Shown: positions 10,277-18,935 of the stretch, one piece after another
Position numbering within the stretch: position 1 is the first letter of the stretch
How the letters are laid out: the number at the start of each line of letters is the position of its first letter
Origin: Uranotaenia lowii
Taxonomy: Eukaryota; Arthropoda; Insecta; Diptera; Culicidae
Length of the DNA stretch: 64,000 nt
Direction: 5' to 3'
Assembly (NCBI RefSeq): GCF_029784155.1
Contig: NC_073691.1
Coordinates: 22,985,639-23,049,638, forward strand
Translations under genes and position numbers: made by a program
The notes under the pieces: model-generated
Seen by the model: the letters and a program-made list of their open reading frames with translations, nothing else
What the model was told of the DNA's origin: nothing
Database searches by the model: none

Positions 10277-10477
10277 ATGGGCTGGTTCAGCACAGAAAAT
10301 TTTATCACAAATCAAGTGGCATCAAAGGAAACAGAACTGATCGCCACAGTGCTCATAATAATCACGTGTTTGCTGGTAGCCTATGCTGTGTTTAAGGCAT
10401 ACAACAGTCATCTTAAAACACACGTAAAAAATGTGGCAGCACGGGAAATCGTGCTGAGCAACGTACGCTCAGTATAG
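10277..10477 (+). CDS. Small single-pass membrane protein, MGWF family (copy 1)
   Basis: 66 codons, intact, start in strong context (A at -3, G at +4). It is the first ATG after the PBS 108 nt upstream. Residues 1-5 are MGWFS; a hydrophobic segment follows at about residues 20-42 (ELIATVLIIITCLLVAYAVF); the tail is basic and ends REIVLSNVRSV. Predicted topology: short N-terminus, one membrane helix, cytoplasmic-type basic tail. A Ty3 gag begins 494 nt downstream. Homologues sit downstream of PBS-like sites at 13606, 34125, 38711, 45172 and 50403. I do not recognise a named family. Possible roles, all inference: membrane anchor for gag, viroporin or small fusogen. Confidence 0.7.
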   Translation: MGWFSTENFITNQVASKETELIATVLIIITCLLVAYAVFKAYNSHLKTHVKNVAAREIVLSNVRSV

Positions 10478-10598
10478 TGACCAATCAGTGATGTATATGT
10501 ATAAACTAGCATGTGATGACATACCGTGTGAGGTGCCTTATATACAAACTCTTAGCTAAACAGTAAATAATAAAAGTGATAGAAGAACAATTTTTGCA

Positions 10599-10838
10599 AT
10601 GATAAAACTGGCATGTGGAGTTAAAGGATGCTGGCCAGTGCGAGTAAAGTTGGCAAGCGAAACAACAACGGTACCATCAGCAGAAATAATGGCGGTTCAC
10701 TCACCACAAGATCTAATCAGTGAAGTTATGGCGTGTGGTATACTCCTTGTATATCTAGTGATCCTGTAAGCAGTGTACATCCGACTGGGAGGCGTCCGGC
10801 GAGCGCTACAGAGAGCGCAGGAACCGCATCCGGCGTAA
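10599..10838 (+). pseudogene. Second small membrane ORF between MGWF ORF and gag
   Basis: 56 codons to a TAA at 10767, then 22 more in-frame codons to 10836. The first part has a hydrophobic stretch (EVMACGILLVYLVIL) interrupted by the stop; the read-through part is basic (RLGGVRRALQRAQ). Topology therefore resembles the MGWF proteins, and it may be a decayed relative or a second accessory membrane peptide. Nothing comparable is clearly retained at the same place in the 50-kb element, where a basic 53-codon ORF occupies the gap. Confidence 0.35.
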
Positions 10839-10970
10839 ACAACACATCAACACTTCAAGATAAGTAAATACTATTTACTACGTATTATCAAAAAAAAAAA
10901 AACAAACAACAAAAAAACCAACATATTGTTTAGTATAACTTAAGATTGAGTCGAAAAATAAATATTATCT

Positions 10971-11801
10971 ATGAATCGTCTCGAAGAAATCGAGTACTAC
11001 ATTGCAAAAGAACACGATAACTTAAAGAAAAGCGTCAATAATGTTAAAACGTTTGAACTTGTAAAAGCCAAAGAAGAAAAACTAAAAGTTAGTTTTAACG
11101 AGTATAAAGAATTAGTCCAATCAATTAAAAATTATTTCATTGAAACAGGAACTTGGGAAAAACAAGTGGAAAAATACCATTTACTAAAAGCTCGTTTTAA
11201 TCAATCTTTACAATTATTGGCTACTTCAATATTAAGTACCAAAAACACCAAAACTTCAAAAATAAAACTAAAAACTATTTCAAAGGTTGCGATAATACTC
11301 AGTCGGTATATAAAAATGCCAGCTTTCGATATCAAAACAGCCACGGCGCTGGTGCACCCCTATGACGGTGCCGCCGCTGGGCTGGAGTCATTCATCGACT
11401 CAGCAAACTTGCTGAATGAGATAGTATCGGCAGCTCACAAAGAGATTGCCGGAAAATTTTTGAGAACCAGACTTACTGGTAAAGCTAGGTTGGGTTTACC
11501 CGACTCGGCTAAATCTATCGAAACAATAGTGGCAAATGTCAAAGAACGTTGTCAGGATAAAATTACTCCCGACAGCATTTTGTCAAAAATGAAAAACGTA
11601 CGTCAAAATCAGTCACCACAAACACTGTGCGACGAAGTTGAAGGCTTAACTGCACAACTAAAAGCAGTTTATCTGGGAAGCAAAATACCTGACGATGTTG
11701 CGTCGACAATGGCAAATAAAGCTGGCGTCGATGCTTTGATAAACGTTGTAACAAACAACGACACCAAACTCATCTTGAAGGCTGGGACTTTTAACCACTG
11801 A
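10971..11801 (+). pseudogene. Ty3/gypsy gag type 1, 3'-truncated
   Basis: 276 open codons. Residues 1-115 are Lys/Glu-rich and likely coiled coil; from about residue 116 the protein has PAFDIKTATALVHPYDG and then the capsid-like helical region ending KLILKAG. It matches 6465-7345. The frame stops after TFNH where unrelated DNA (with a THAP exon) starts at about 11795. The Gln/Asn-rich C-terminal tail reappears at 12778. Gag is preceded by PBS, MGWF ORF and a second small ORF, giving the best view of this element's 5' order. Confidence 0.8.
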
Positions 11802-11945
11802 TAAGCTGATATAACTCTGGGCCCCATTCCCATCAACCAACGTATCAGTAGTAAGTGAATAAACCGTTGTTAGTGATAGCGTTAGTGTACTAGAAAAAGC
11901 TCGCATAGAAGCTTCGCACTTTATATGTTGCTAAGAATAAGCTCG

Positions 11946-11953
11946 TATAAAAG
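11946..11953 (+). promoter_or_regulatory. TATA box candidate for THAP exon
   Basis: TATAAAAG lies 63 bp upstream of the THAP start codon, a spacing that allows a short 5' UTR. One short upstream ATG (about 11974) opens a nine-codon frame. Confidence 0.4.
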
Positions 11954-12008
11954 CGTCGTATGTTATATGTTGCCATGGTGTTGAATGCGTTGTTTTCATT
12001 GTGAAAAA

Positions 12009-12097
12009 ATGAGTCGCAAGTGCGAAGTTATAGATTGTTATAACGCTAGAAATCGTTCTTCTAATTCGTTTTTTGCTTTCCCTCAAAATGTTGAAAG
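12009..12097 (+). pseudogene. THAP zinc-finger first exon, orphan
   Basis: The frame reads MSRKCEVIDCYNARN... with SFFAFP and ends at AG|GTAAGT, a consensus splice donor (GT at 12098). The C-x4-C pair and the F-x-F-P motif fit the start of a THAP DNA-binding domain (C2CH), found in host transcription regulators and in P-element-type transposases. The second half (Trp, C-x2-H, AVPTIF) is not found downstream; an LTR-like region and a different PBS begin within 300 bp. It may be a host exon carried in, or the remains of a THAP-type DNA transposon. Confidence 0.5.
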
Positions 12098-12189
12098 GTA
12101 AGTATTCTAACCATTGTAATATCTTATGATTTAAATACAATAATACTTATGCTATTTATCACGTATCGTGTATGTAAACACTAACGTAT

Positions 12190-12362
12190 GGATTAATAAT
12201 AAATAGCCGGGGTTTGGTAAGAGCGGGTCTCTTTACCATATACCTGCTTACACTACAACACATCAGTGGATTGATACTACCTGAGAGAATTCCCCTACCC
12301 CTTTAAAGGTTTGGCTGTCAGTCAGTTTCATCTTTGAGGCTGTAAAGAACGACGTTTTAGTT
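12190..12362 (+). mobile_element. LTR end of another Ty3 element
   Basis: Contains AATAAA-like sequence (near 12200), a TCAGTCAGTTTC initiator-like block (near 12320) and ends at a PBS-like TGGCGACGAG. The remaining body of this element is not recognisable; 12380-12720 holds nothing I can name. Confidence 0.4.
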
Positions 12363-12380
12363 TGGCGACGAGAAAAATTC
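12363..12380 (+). promoter_or_regulatory. PBS-like site
   Basis: TGGCGACGAGAAAAATTC follows the LTR-like end. The first seven bases match the tRNA-Arg-type PBS of this window, the rest does not. Primer unknown. Confidence 0.3.
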
Positions 12381-12777
12381 GGTAGCGCGGAAGTGATTAA
12401 GTAAGTTTTTTAAGTGTTTAAAGTAACTGCGACTGCGGAATAATTTTTCGAATCATGGTCGAGAGTGAATTATTTGTATAACAGTGCGATTTAACCCCGA
12501 CGGCAGGGAAAATTTCCGCATTAAAGTCGGTAAGAAAAGTTATCGCTTGAGTGGCGCTGCAGCTGGTTTTCGGACGGTGTTTCACCCGAAGGTTCATTTG
12601 CCTCGAAGATTTGTTGGCCCCGTTCCTGTGAACTGTAAGTAATAAAAAAAAAGCGGAATTGAAAAGGAAGAAATAGAACAATTAATCGGCATTCCATCAG
12701 GCAAAACGATTACTGCACATTGTTCAGATTGGCCATTTTGTAGTTGCAGTATTGTTCTTTTGTGATCTTTGAAACAC

Positions 12778-13075
12778 GTTTCACCAGCAGAACCCTCAAC
12801 AGCGTTATTTTAATGTTAACCAAAATTATGAACAACAATACCGTAGGCAGCAACATTTCGGTCAGGATAGAAGACCAACTCAACGACGTATCTCCGCAAC
12901 AAACATCTAACAAGAGCATATTAATTAACCAAACATGACCACTTTCGCTTATTCGCGACGTCTGCATATTAGCAACATTGTAGCCGATGCTGCTGTCAAC
13001 ATTCGACGCATAGCCAGATGACTTAAGATGAACGAGACCACCCAGTGAGATCATCCTACGGATCGTCGGGAATCG
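12778..13075 (+). pseudogene. C-terminal tail of Ty3 gag type 1
   Basis: Encodes FHQQNPQQRYFNVNQNYEQQ and an Arg/Gln-rich run, the same tail as in the gag at 6465-7345. It probably belongs to the gag broken at 11795, the gap being filled by about 980 bp of foreign sequence. In-frame stop after SATNI. The tail would bind RNA in the particle. Confidence 0.6.
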
Positions 13076-13099
13076 TACCAAAGGTAAACAATTAGATTG

Positions 13100-13204
13100 T
13101 TCCTATAGTCGTAAGTAATTAAGTCTCAAGTGAGAACTCAAATAAAGCAGAGCAGAGCTCTGAAAATTATATTTTTTGATCTTCTCGATAGAGAAAATCA
13201 TAAC
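13100..13204 (+). mobile_element. LTR 3' end with AATAAA
   Basis: AATAAA at about 13141 and a following R/U5-like stretch end exactly at a tRNA-Lys-type PBS. The upstream LTR part is missing or unrecognised. Confidence 0.45.
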
Positions 13205-13222
13205 TGGCGCCCGAATAGGGAC
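13205..13222 (+). promoter_or_regulatory. Primer-binding site, tRNA-Lys(UUU) type
   Basis: TGGCGCCCGAATAGGGAC differs at one position from the 18-nt complement of animal tRNA-Lys(UUU). A different primer from the Lys(CUU)-type sites at 37357 and 43513, so a different element family. Confidence 0.65.
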
Positions 13223-13267
13223 CAGCCGTGTGAAAGTATTTCAAAACTGTTAAGTATCACAGTTAAA

Positions 13268-13428
13268 AATCCCTCGTACCGAAGATCCTCAATCCATAAT
13301 TGACTCCGTTACCACAGTTAGAAATTTGCAAACAAACATGAAATACCTCAAAAGGGAGGAATATTTAAATGATCCACGATTGTTTCAAGAACTCGTGGCT
13401 AAACTTGAATCATTCATTCATCATACGT
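13268..13428 (+). pseudogene. Gag N-terminal fragment (third type)
   Basis: Open frame reading RTEDPQSIIDSVTTV and MKYLKREEYLNDPRLFQELV, ending at a TAA where the U5-like repeat begins. Its place just after a PBS and its charged helical look suggest gag, but no diagnostic motif is present. Confidence 0.35.
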
Positions 13429-13510
13429 AATTCGGTGCGGCGATATGTCGCTGGTGTTTTCATCAAACTAAAACTGTTCGATGCCCCTCACAAAGTTGAG
13501 GATAATTAGT
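13415..13510 (+). repeat. U5-like repeat D copy 1
   Basis: From 'CATTCATTC.TCATACGTAA' to the PBS-like TGGCGACC, matches 14962-15063 with few changes. Each copy ends at a TTGGCGACC PBS, so this is the 3' end of an LTR family. Confidence 0.6.
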
Positions 13511-13605
13511 TGGCGACCAGTGATTAGTTGACATACCGCGACAGTAGTAAACTGTTAACCGAAAGTGTTTTTTGTGTGAAACAAAAAAAAAAGTTAACAG
13601 TGAAA

Positions 13606-13794
13606 ATGAGTTGGTTTGGAGATAACATAGTAAATCACACCGAGGTAAGCACGACAGAAGTGCGAATTCTGTCCGGCGCTGCCGTGGTAGCTGTTGTGAT
13701 GCTTGTCATATACATGTGCGTGCCTACAAGCGCTTTCAAAATACACAAGGGCAAGCGCAAAAGAACAAGTTCAGCGCGAAGTGCGCTTGAATAA
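13606..13794 (+). pseudogene. Small membrane protein, MGWF family (copy 2, frameshifted)
   Basis: Starts MSWFGD (Gly2 replaced by Ser), 95 nt after the PBS-like site at 13511, and no ATG lies between. Residues 5-24 (FGDNIVNHTEVSTTEVRI) closely match copy 38711, then a hydrophobic helix (GAAVVAVVMLVIYMC). The annotated frame ends at 13794, but in another frame the codons from about 13761 give QREVRLNNLKVE, the family's tail motif, so one indel near 13750 separates the two. Start context has A at -3. Function unknown. Confidence 0.6.
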
Positions 13795-13939
13795 TCTCAA
13801 AGTTGAGATCTTAAAAGAAAAAAACTAAAGTGATGGGAAAGTGATGGGAACAATCCAACTGAAAGTATATGATCCCCGAGTTAATCGAAGAGACTTGTAA
13901 CTTTTAGAATAAGCTGATCTAAGTTTAGCAGCTTAAGAG

Positions 13940-14372
13940 ATTAATTGTAATAGTTTTTAACAGTTACATAACCTAACAACACTTTTAAAATAATAATAAA
14001 ATGTTTTAAAAGATCATTAAGTAAAGATAACACGTATGAACTGTCCTCTTATTTACGCAGTGCTATTCGAAATTACAGTGAAGTGGTTTCTTTTTCAAGC
14101 AACCAGACGGCCAAAGGCTTTCGCTACGGCGGTTTTTTAGTTCGAGCCGGAGCATCTCCAACTTTTGAACCCAACTAGTAAACAAAGTTTCTTTTTGGTC
14201 GATGAAGACAACCCTCAGACCTTTAAAAAGACAAAGATGGACAGGCAGATACGGTTGGAAGACTATCGGAGCATTCCACAATGTGCAAACCGACATTCTA
14301 AGTTTCTAAGACTACCGTTTGGTGGAAAAACTGTACCAACCAGGTTTCAGCGTGATATGCACGCCTAGTAAT
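13940..14372 (+). repeat. Repeat B copy 3, with RT block
   Basis: Collinear with 3222-3690, including the terminal KFLRLPFGGKTVPTRFQRD scrap. Directly follows the membrane-ORF element's leader. No YxDD. Confidence 0.7.
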
Positions 14373-14744
14373 TCCGTTACTAGTGCTTGCACGTTCGGTA
14401 TCGTATCCCGTGCTCGGGAAAATAAACTGCGTGTTCGTGTACGATTCTCGCGTGGGAGAAAAGCAGATGTAAGTGAAATCCATCTTCGGAACACGGGCAA
14501 AAAGGTGCTAGTGAAATCCTCTTGGGACTTCCGAAAAGAACACTGTGATTTGTGATTCAAGTGACAAAACTCGGACAAGTAGATCCTAATTGTGAACATT
14601 TGACCAGAGTGTCATAAGTGAGTATTATCACTAGAATATTGAATCGCGCGCTTAAGAAACGAGATCGAAGAGCTCCAGACAGTGAATTGGAAATTTTGAC
14701 CTCGTGAAGTGAAAACGCGGAACAACCTGAAGACATACAAGAAG
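14373..14744. other. Unassigned interval
   Basis: No named gene. A 78-codon forward frame and overlapping minus frames exist, without family motifs. It lies between repeat B and the mariner scrap and may include more of that transposon. Confidence 0.3.
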
Positions 14745-14960
14745 CAGAAAGTGTCCAAACAAAACCCGAGCCCGGAAGCTGTATCATCGGATTTTGCAAA
14801 AGCCAGATGCGTGCATTCTCATGGACGATGAAACTTATGTAAAAGAGGATTCCAGTACTCTTCCGGGACCACAAAAAAAAAGTTCTGCAATCCAGTAAAT
14901 GTGCAGACATTTCTATCATTAAAGAACATATTCTAGAACCTACGACGAACATATATACAA
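14745..14960 (+). pseudogene. Tc1/mariner transposase fragment
   Basis: One frame reads KPDACILMDDETYVKEDSS, then LPGPQKK. The motif 'MDDETY' with a following 'LPGP/Q' is typical of mariner-type transposases and includes the second catalytic aspartate region. A stop follows about 20 codons later. No inverted repeats are identified. The rest of the gene is missing. Confidence 0.65.
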
Positions 14961-14961
14961 A

Positions 14962-15063
14962 GCATTCATTCGTCATACGTAACTCGGTGCGGCGATATGC
15001 CGTTGGTGTTTTTCATAAAACTAAAACTGTCCGATGCCCCAACTTAAAGTAAGAAATATTAGT
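14962..15063 (+). repeat. U5-like repeat D copy 2 (LTR end)
   Basis: Matches 13415-13510 and ends at an 18-nt tRNA-Arg-type PBS. Taken together the two copies mark two insertions of one LTR family within 1.6 kb. Confidence 0.6.
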
Positions 15064-15081
15064 TGGCGACCGTGACAGGAC
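15064..15081 (+). promoter_or_regulatory. Primer-binding site, tRNA-Arg type
   Basis: TGGCGACCGTGACAGGAC, identical over 18 nt to the site at 10169. Confidence 0.7.
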
Positions 15082-15312
15082 GAGGAGGAAATGGTACCGG
15101 AGTAACCTAAATAAATAAATAAGTAATAAAAAAATCCAAAGGAAAATCCAAGGTAAGACGGAATGCATGTCTATAAATAAAAGAAGAAAAACATTTTTTT
15201 CCAGTTTATTTTGTTTCCGAATAAAATACTTTTATGCTTGTTTCCCCTCTGGATTTTCGAAACATCAAAAGCGAAGAGAGAGAAAAGAATTTAGAAATTT
15301 ATTCTGCTCTTA

Positions 15313-15530
15313 ATGGAATTTTTTGAAATCAAACTCGAGAGACTAAGAAAAATCGAGAGAAATCTTAAAAAGGCACCAGGTAGAATCTACACAAAGGTAT
15401 TCTTGGAGAAAATATTAAAAAAAACTCATAAATTAAGAAATGAGATCACAAATGAACTTGTTCTATATATTCAACTACAAAGATGGAGAAGTGACAACAG
15501 TGAGATTCCTTGCCTCTTTGCCCTAGCACT
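15313..15530 (+). pseudogene. Ty3 gag N-terminal fragment
   Basis: Opens 249 nt after the PBS with a Lys/Glu-rich helical region (MEFFEIKLERLRKIE, then LRNEITNELVLYI) that resembles the coiled N-terminus of the gag at 10971. It is cut at about 15530 by repeat A. No MGWF ORF is seen between this PBS and gag, so that ORF is either absent from this copy or deleted. Confidence 0.4.
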
Positions 15531-15539
15531 AGCGAAAAT

Positions 15540-15860
15540 TACAGTCATTGGTAGAGATTAAACGAAAAGTTAAATCAACTATATTTATTGCTGGATGCAT
15601 TAAATCGAACATACAATGATAGTTGAATCTACTATATTTGTAATCGAAACCACTATTCAGTCTTGAAAAAGTACAAACTGTGCCGGGAAAAAATCAACCG
15701 TTAATTTCGTCTCATTGCTAGGATAAGTTACAGTGGATGTATCACAGTCAGTGGCTTGGATGACCTAGTAGCTAACAACTAACATTAGCTTTAAAGCACA
15801 AAGAATCAATCCGACAATGATAGTCGAATCAACTGGATTTTCAGGTTGACCTGGGACTTT
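15540..15860 (+). repeat. Repeat A copy 3
   Basis: Carries both the 'CAACTATATTTATTG' and the GTGCCGGGAAAAAATCAAC blocks and inserts into gag. Similar in structure to the copy at 51212-51420, which also truncates a gag of the same type. Confidence 0.65.
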
Positions 15861-16178
15861 TCAATAAATTTTCTGAGACCGCTTAATAAAAAAATAAAAT
15901 CTTTCAACAAGACAGTCAGGTTCAACGTTAAAATGTGGTGTCAGATTCTAGAACGTCTTTTTTTTAATTTCAACGATGATTGTTTTGTTAGGAAAGGTGA
16001 ATATATTGATATGCACGACAAAAAAAAACCAATGAAAACCTTAAAAACAGATTTTTTGAAAGAAATTTCCAAATTTTCAATAAAAATTTCCTTGAAATTA
16101 CCAAAAAAAACTGGAACCTACTTAAAGCATTTCCGAGAGCTTTTTATGGCTATTATTCCCTTAAAGCAATTATGGTGA
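15846..16178 (+). CDS. Unrecognised 110-codon ORF
   Basis: An open frame with an aromatic/basic composition (DDCFVRKGEYIDMHD near the middle; ISLKLPKKTGTYLKHF toward the end). I recognise no family. The start codon lies in repeat A, so any true start is elsewhere. It may be a piece of a transposase, but I have no motif to prove it. Confidence 0.2.
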   Translation: MTWDFSINFLRPLNKKIKSFNKTVRFNVKMWCQILERLFFNFNDDCFVRKGEYIDMHDKKKPMKTLKTDFLKEISKFSIKISLKLPKKTGTYLKHFRELFMAIIPLKQLW

Positions 16179-17169
16179 AGGCAGCGTACGGTTTTGTGTT
16201 TAATGGGAAAGTTACAACAAATTATTTGATATAGTATTGTCGGCACTCGGAGTTTATCCTTTGTTTAGACCAAGGTACTTGAGGTTAAATGAAAAACTTT
16301 TTTGCGATAAATAACTATCTCATGTTCTCACTAAAAATACAAATTTGTATTTTTATGTAGAATAAGTTAAAACTTTTTTCACTGAACTCTAAGTAATGTT
16401 TGGTTAAACATTTTTTAATTTTCTTTACCATTAAAGTCTTTTTACAAATAAAAATCAAATTAAGAAATGGGAATACTATCGTAATACTCTGTTTTCGTTT
16501 TTTTTGCGTTAAATTTTGTCTTTCTGTCTGTCTGTGGTTTTTTTTTTCAATTTTTGTCATAACAGTAACATTTTTTTCCAATTTATTAATTTTGAGATTA
16601 TGATCATCTCTGTCATCTTAGTCAGTTTTGATAATTATGATATTCTGTCATTTTTTGTAACTTTTGTCTTGTTTTGGTAAAGTGAAATTCTTAGTTCATT
16701 TCAAACAGTTTTCATTGTCAATTTAAGTTAAACAACAAACAATCTCAGATCTGTTTGAAAAAAAAATTGAGAAAGAGAAATAATCAGAAACGAATGGCAT
16801 GTTTCAAAAATCTTAATCACTCAAAAACACACAAAACCTTTTTTGAAATGGGTTTGACACCATCCTCATACCTTCAAAAATGAGTATCAACAGTATGAGA
16901 ATTTCTAATCATTTCATTTCAGAAAGTGTCTACAATTTTGTGATCCAAAAAAACACCTCATCAGCACAATGAGAAGTAAGAAGTTGCAAGAAAATAAAAA
17001 ACCTCAACCAGTCTGAAGCTGACACTACCTGGTGTTGTTCACTTAACTATGCTTGGCCAAAATTTTGACTCATTCCGAACGGTTTGTTTAAACATTTTTC
17101 GATAAAACGGCGTTTTTGATCGTTTGGTATCACTTTTCTAAATGAATTAAATCAAAACGCCACGAACAG
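16179..17169. other. AT-rich spacer, no gene seen
   Basis: Long T- and A-runs and low-complexity sequence; a few degenerate TTTTTGTCA-like words near 16500-16680. Short open frames on both strands are compatible with chance. Confidence 0.5.
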
Positions 17170-18150
17170 ATCTTCACTACACTGTCAACAAAGCCGCCAA
17201 TTTGGCAAAACACCGGGTTTTTTCTGCCTTTCTTCTTTCTACAGACAGCTGCCAGTCTAGCACGGTTTTTTTTTGCTTCGTTTCAATTTCTTGAACCACC
17301 CCAGGTGAAAAATAAATTATAAACCCATCACAAAACCACATTCAACCTTATGGCGACGCAGTAGGCCATCAATGTGTGAAACTATTTTCACTTGCATCAG
17401 CTCTTCTTCTTGTGTTTATCACTCGTTCACTTCCTTGGTTTGTTGCGGTTTACAGTAATTTCACTTCAAAACGAAACACTTTTAACAAGCTTACCCAACG
17501 AGGTCCAACGAAAAGGCTCGAATTCGAGCAGACAGCTGCGCCTCGGTGGAATTCCATTCACTGCAGCTTGACTGTCATCTTCGGTGAGGTTAGGATTTGG
17601 TTTCCGGACCGTACCAACCGTGCCGGGAAAGTATAGCCTTCCTGAGATCGGAAACAGCAAAACAAAACCGATGCATTAGAGAACACACCTCCAATTATCA
17701 GTAAAATAGTAAATAATCTAATGAACATTGAACTTCCCAGCCGCATGGCGGCTTCTCTTGTCGTTGACGTCTTTTTCTGTTGTCGGTCGATGGTGGAATG
17801 GACGACGACTGCTTTGTTTTTGCTTGCCGGCTTTTTGCGAAGCTACACGATCACACAAAGATACTCAATTGTGGTCAATTTTCTACCTTTCAAAAAGTTT
17901 TCATTGGACATTTTTTTAAATTAATTTAATTTTTTGATTTTCAATTAAGTTTGCGTTGCTTCTTGACGGATGAACTCCATCGTTTACGTCTCGTTTGGAA
18001 GTTGTAGACAAACATTGTTAGGTGGTCTTTTTCAATGCCAGATAGGTAAGCATAAAGCTTCTCGAAACATTTTCTGATAGGGTGTAGGTAAGAAAAATAA
18101 CAGTTTGGTTTACAGGTCATGATAAAACAGGTTTTGATATTTACTAGCGA
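17170..18150 (-). other. Duplicated module, copy 1, with exon-like segment on minus strand
   Basis: Similar over about 900 bp to 57960-60075 (minus an insertion there). On the minus strand an AG acceptor (near 17637), a conserved segment of about 130 bp and a GT donor (minus-strand GTAAGC near 17495) occur in the same order as in the other copy. The minus frames share R-S-x-E-G-Y and Q-I-L-T-S. Neither copy has a long open frame. It could be a duplicated host 5' exon or an unrecognised transposon. Confidence 0.4.
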
Positions 18151-18602
18151 AAAATCATTGTCGACCGCCTGATGCAGGAATACTTAATCCCTCATCCGTC
18201 CCTAATTTTAATACCCGTTTAATGTTTTAGAAGTATTATTTGAAATTTATGTAACGCAACTCAAATATGATTTTCAGTTAAAATCATTTATATTTATATT
18301 AGCCAAGATCGAAGAAAACTAAATAGAAAAAAAAATGCGTCGGCAAAAGGCAGAAGATCAGTAAACAAATGCTAAGAATATCATTTACAATATCTTGAGC
18401 AAGATGAAGCTAGATTTTTGTGACAGATTGGTTTAAAAAAATTAAACCGATTCACGTGAAAGACATTCTGAAACGATTGTAAAGACATTTTAGAGTTATT
18501 TTTGTCATTTTTGGCTTCAAAAACATTTTTTAATAATACCTGTGTAATTAAAGAATTTTTGTCAATTTTTTTCCCATTTTCGTCCATTTTGTCAAATTTG
18601 TC
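18151..18602. other. AT-rich spacer
   Basis: No gene. The right part passes gradually into the 9-bp satellite through degenerate TTTTTGTCA-like units. Confidence 0.5.
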
Positions 18603-18812
18603 TATTTTAAAGTTAATGTTATTTTTGTCATTTTTGTCACTTTTGTCATTTTTGTCATTTTTGTCATTTTTGTCATTTTTGTCATTTTTGTCATTTTTGT
18701 CATTTTTGTCATTTTTGTCATTTTTGTCATTTTTGTCATTTTTGTCATTTTTGTCATTTTTGTCATTTTTGTCATTTTTGTCGTTTTTATCATTTTTGTA
18801 ATATTCGTCACG
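18603..18812 (+). repeat. TTTTTGTCA satellite, short array
   Basis: About 20 head-to-tail copies of the 9-mer TTTTTGTCA (TGACAAAAA on the other strand), nearly perfect. Same monomer as the large array at 60.8-63.8 kb. Because 9 is a multiple of 3, all six frames look open; these are not genes. Confidence 0.95.
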
Positions 18813-18867
18813 TTTCATCTTCCGTTTCTTATCTCTCTGGCTTCTGAACCGTACATACATAACATCC

Positions 18868-18935
18868 ATAAACTGGGGAGATACCATTTGGTTTGAAAAA
18901 TACTCCGGCAACCTTTCAAAGTGCGAGAAACAGAT
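18868..18935 (+). pseudogene. Ty3 RT fragment (PFG/FQ block)
   Basis: One frame reads IPFGLKNTPATFQSAR, an almost consensus RT block, with no RT sequence on either side. Confidence 0.55.

Noticed and set aside
10277..10294. N-myristoylation of the MGWF proteins
   Set aside because: A bulky Trp after Gly2 does not fit the usual consensus, and one copy has Ser2.
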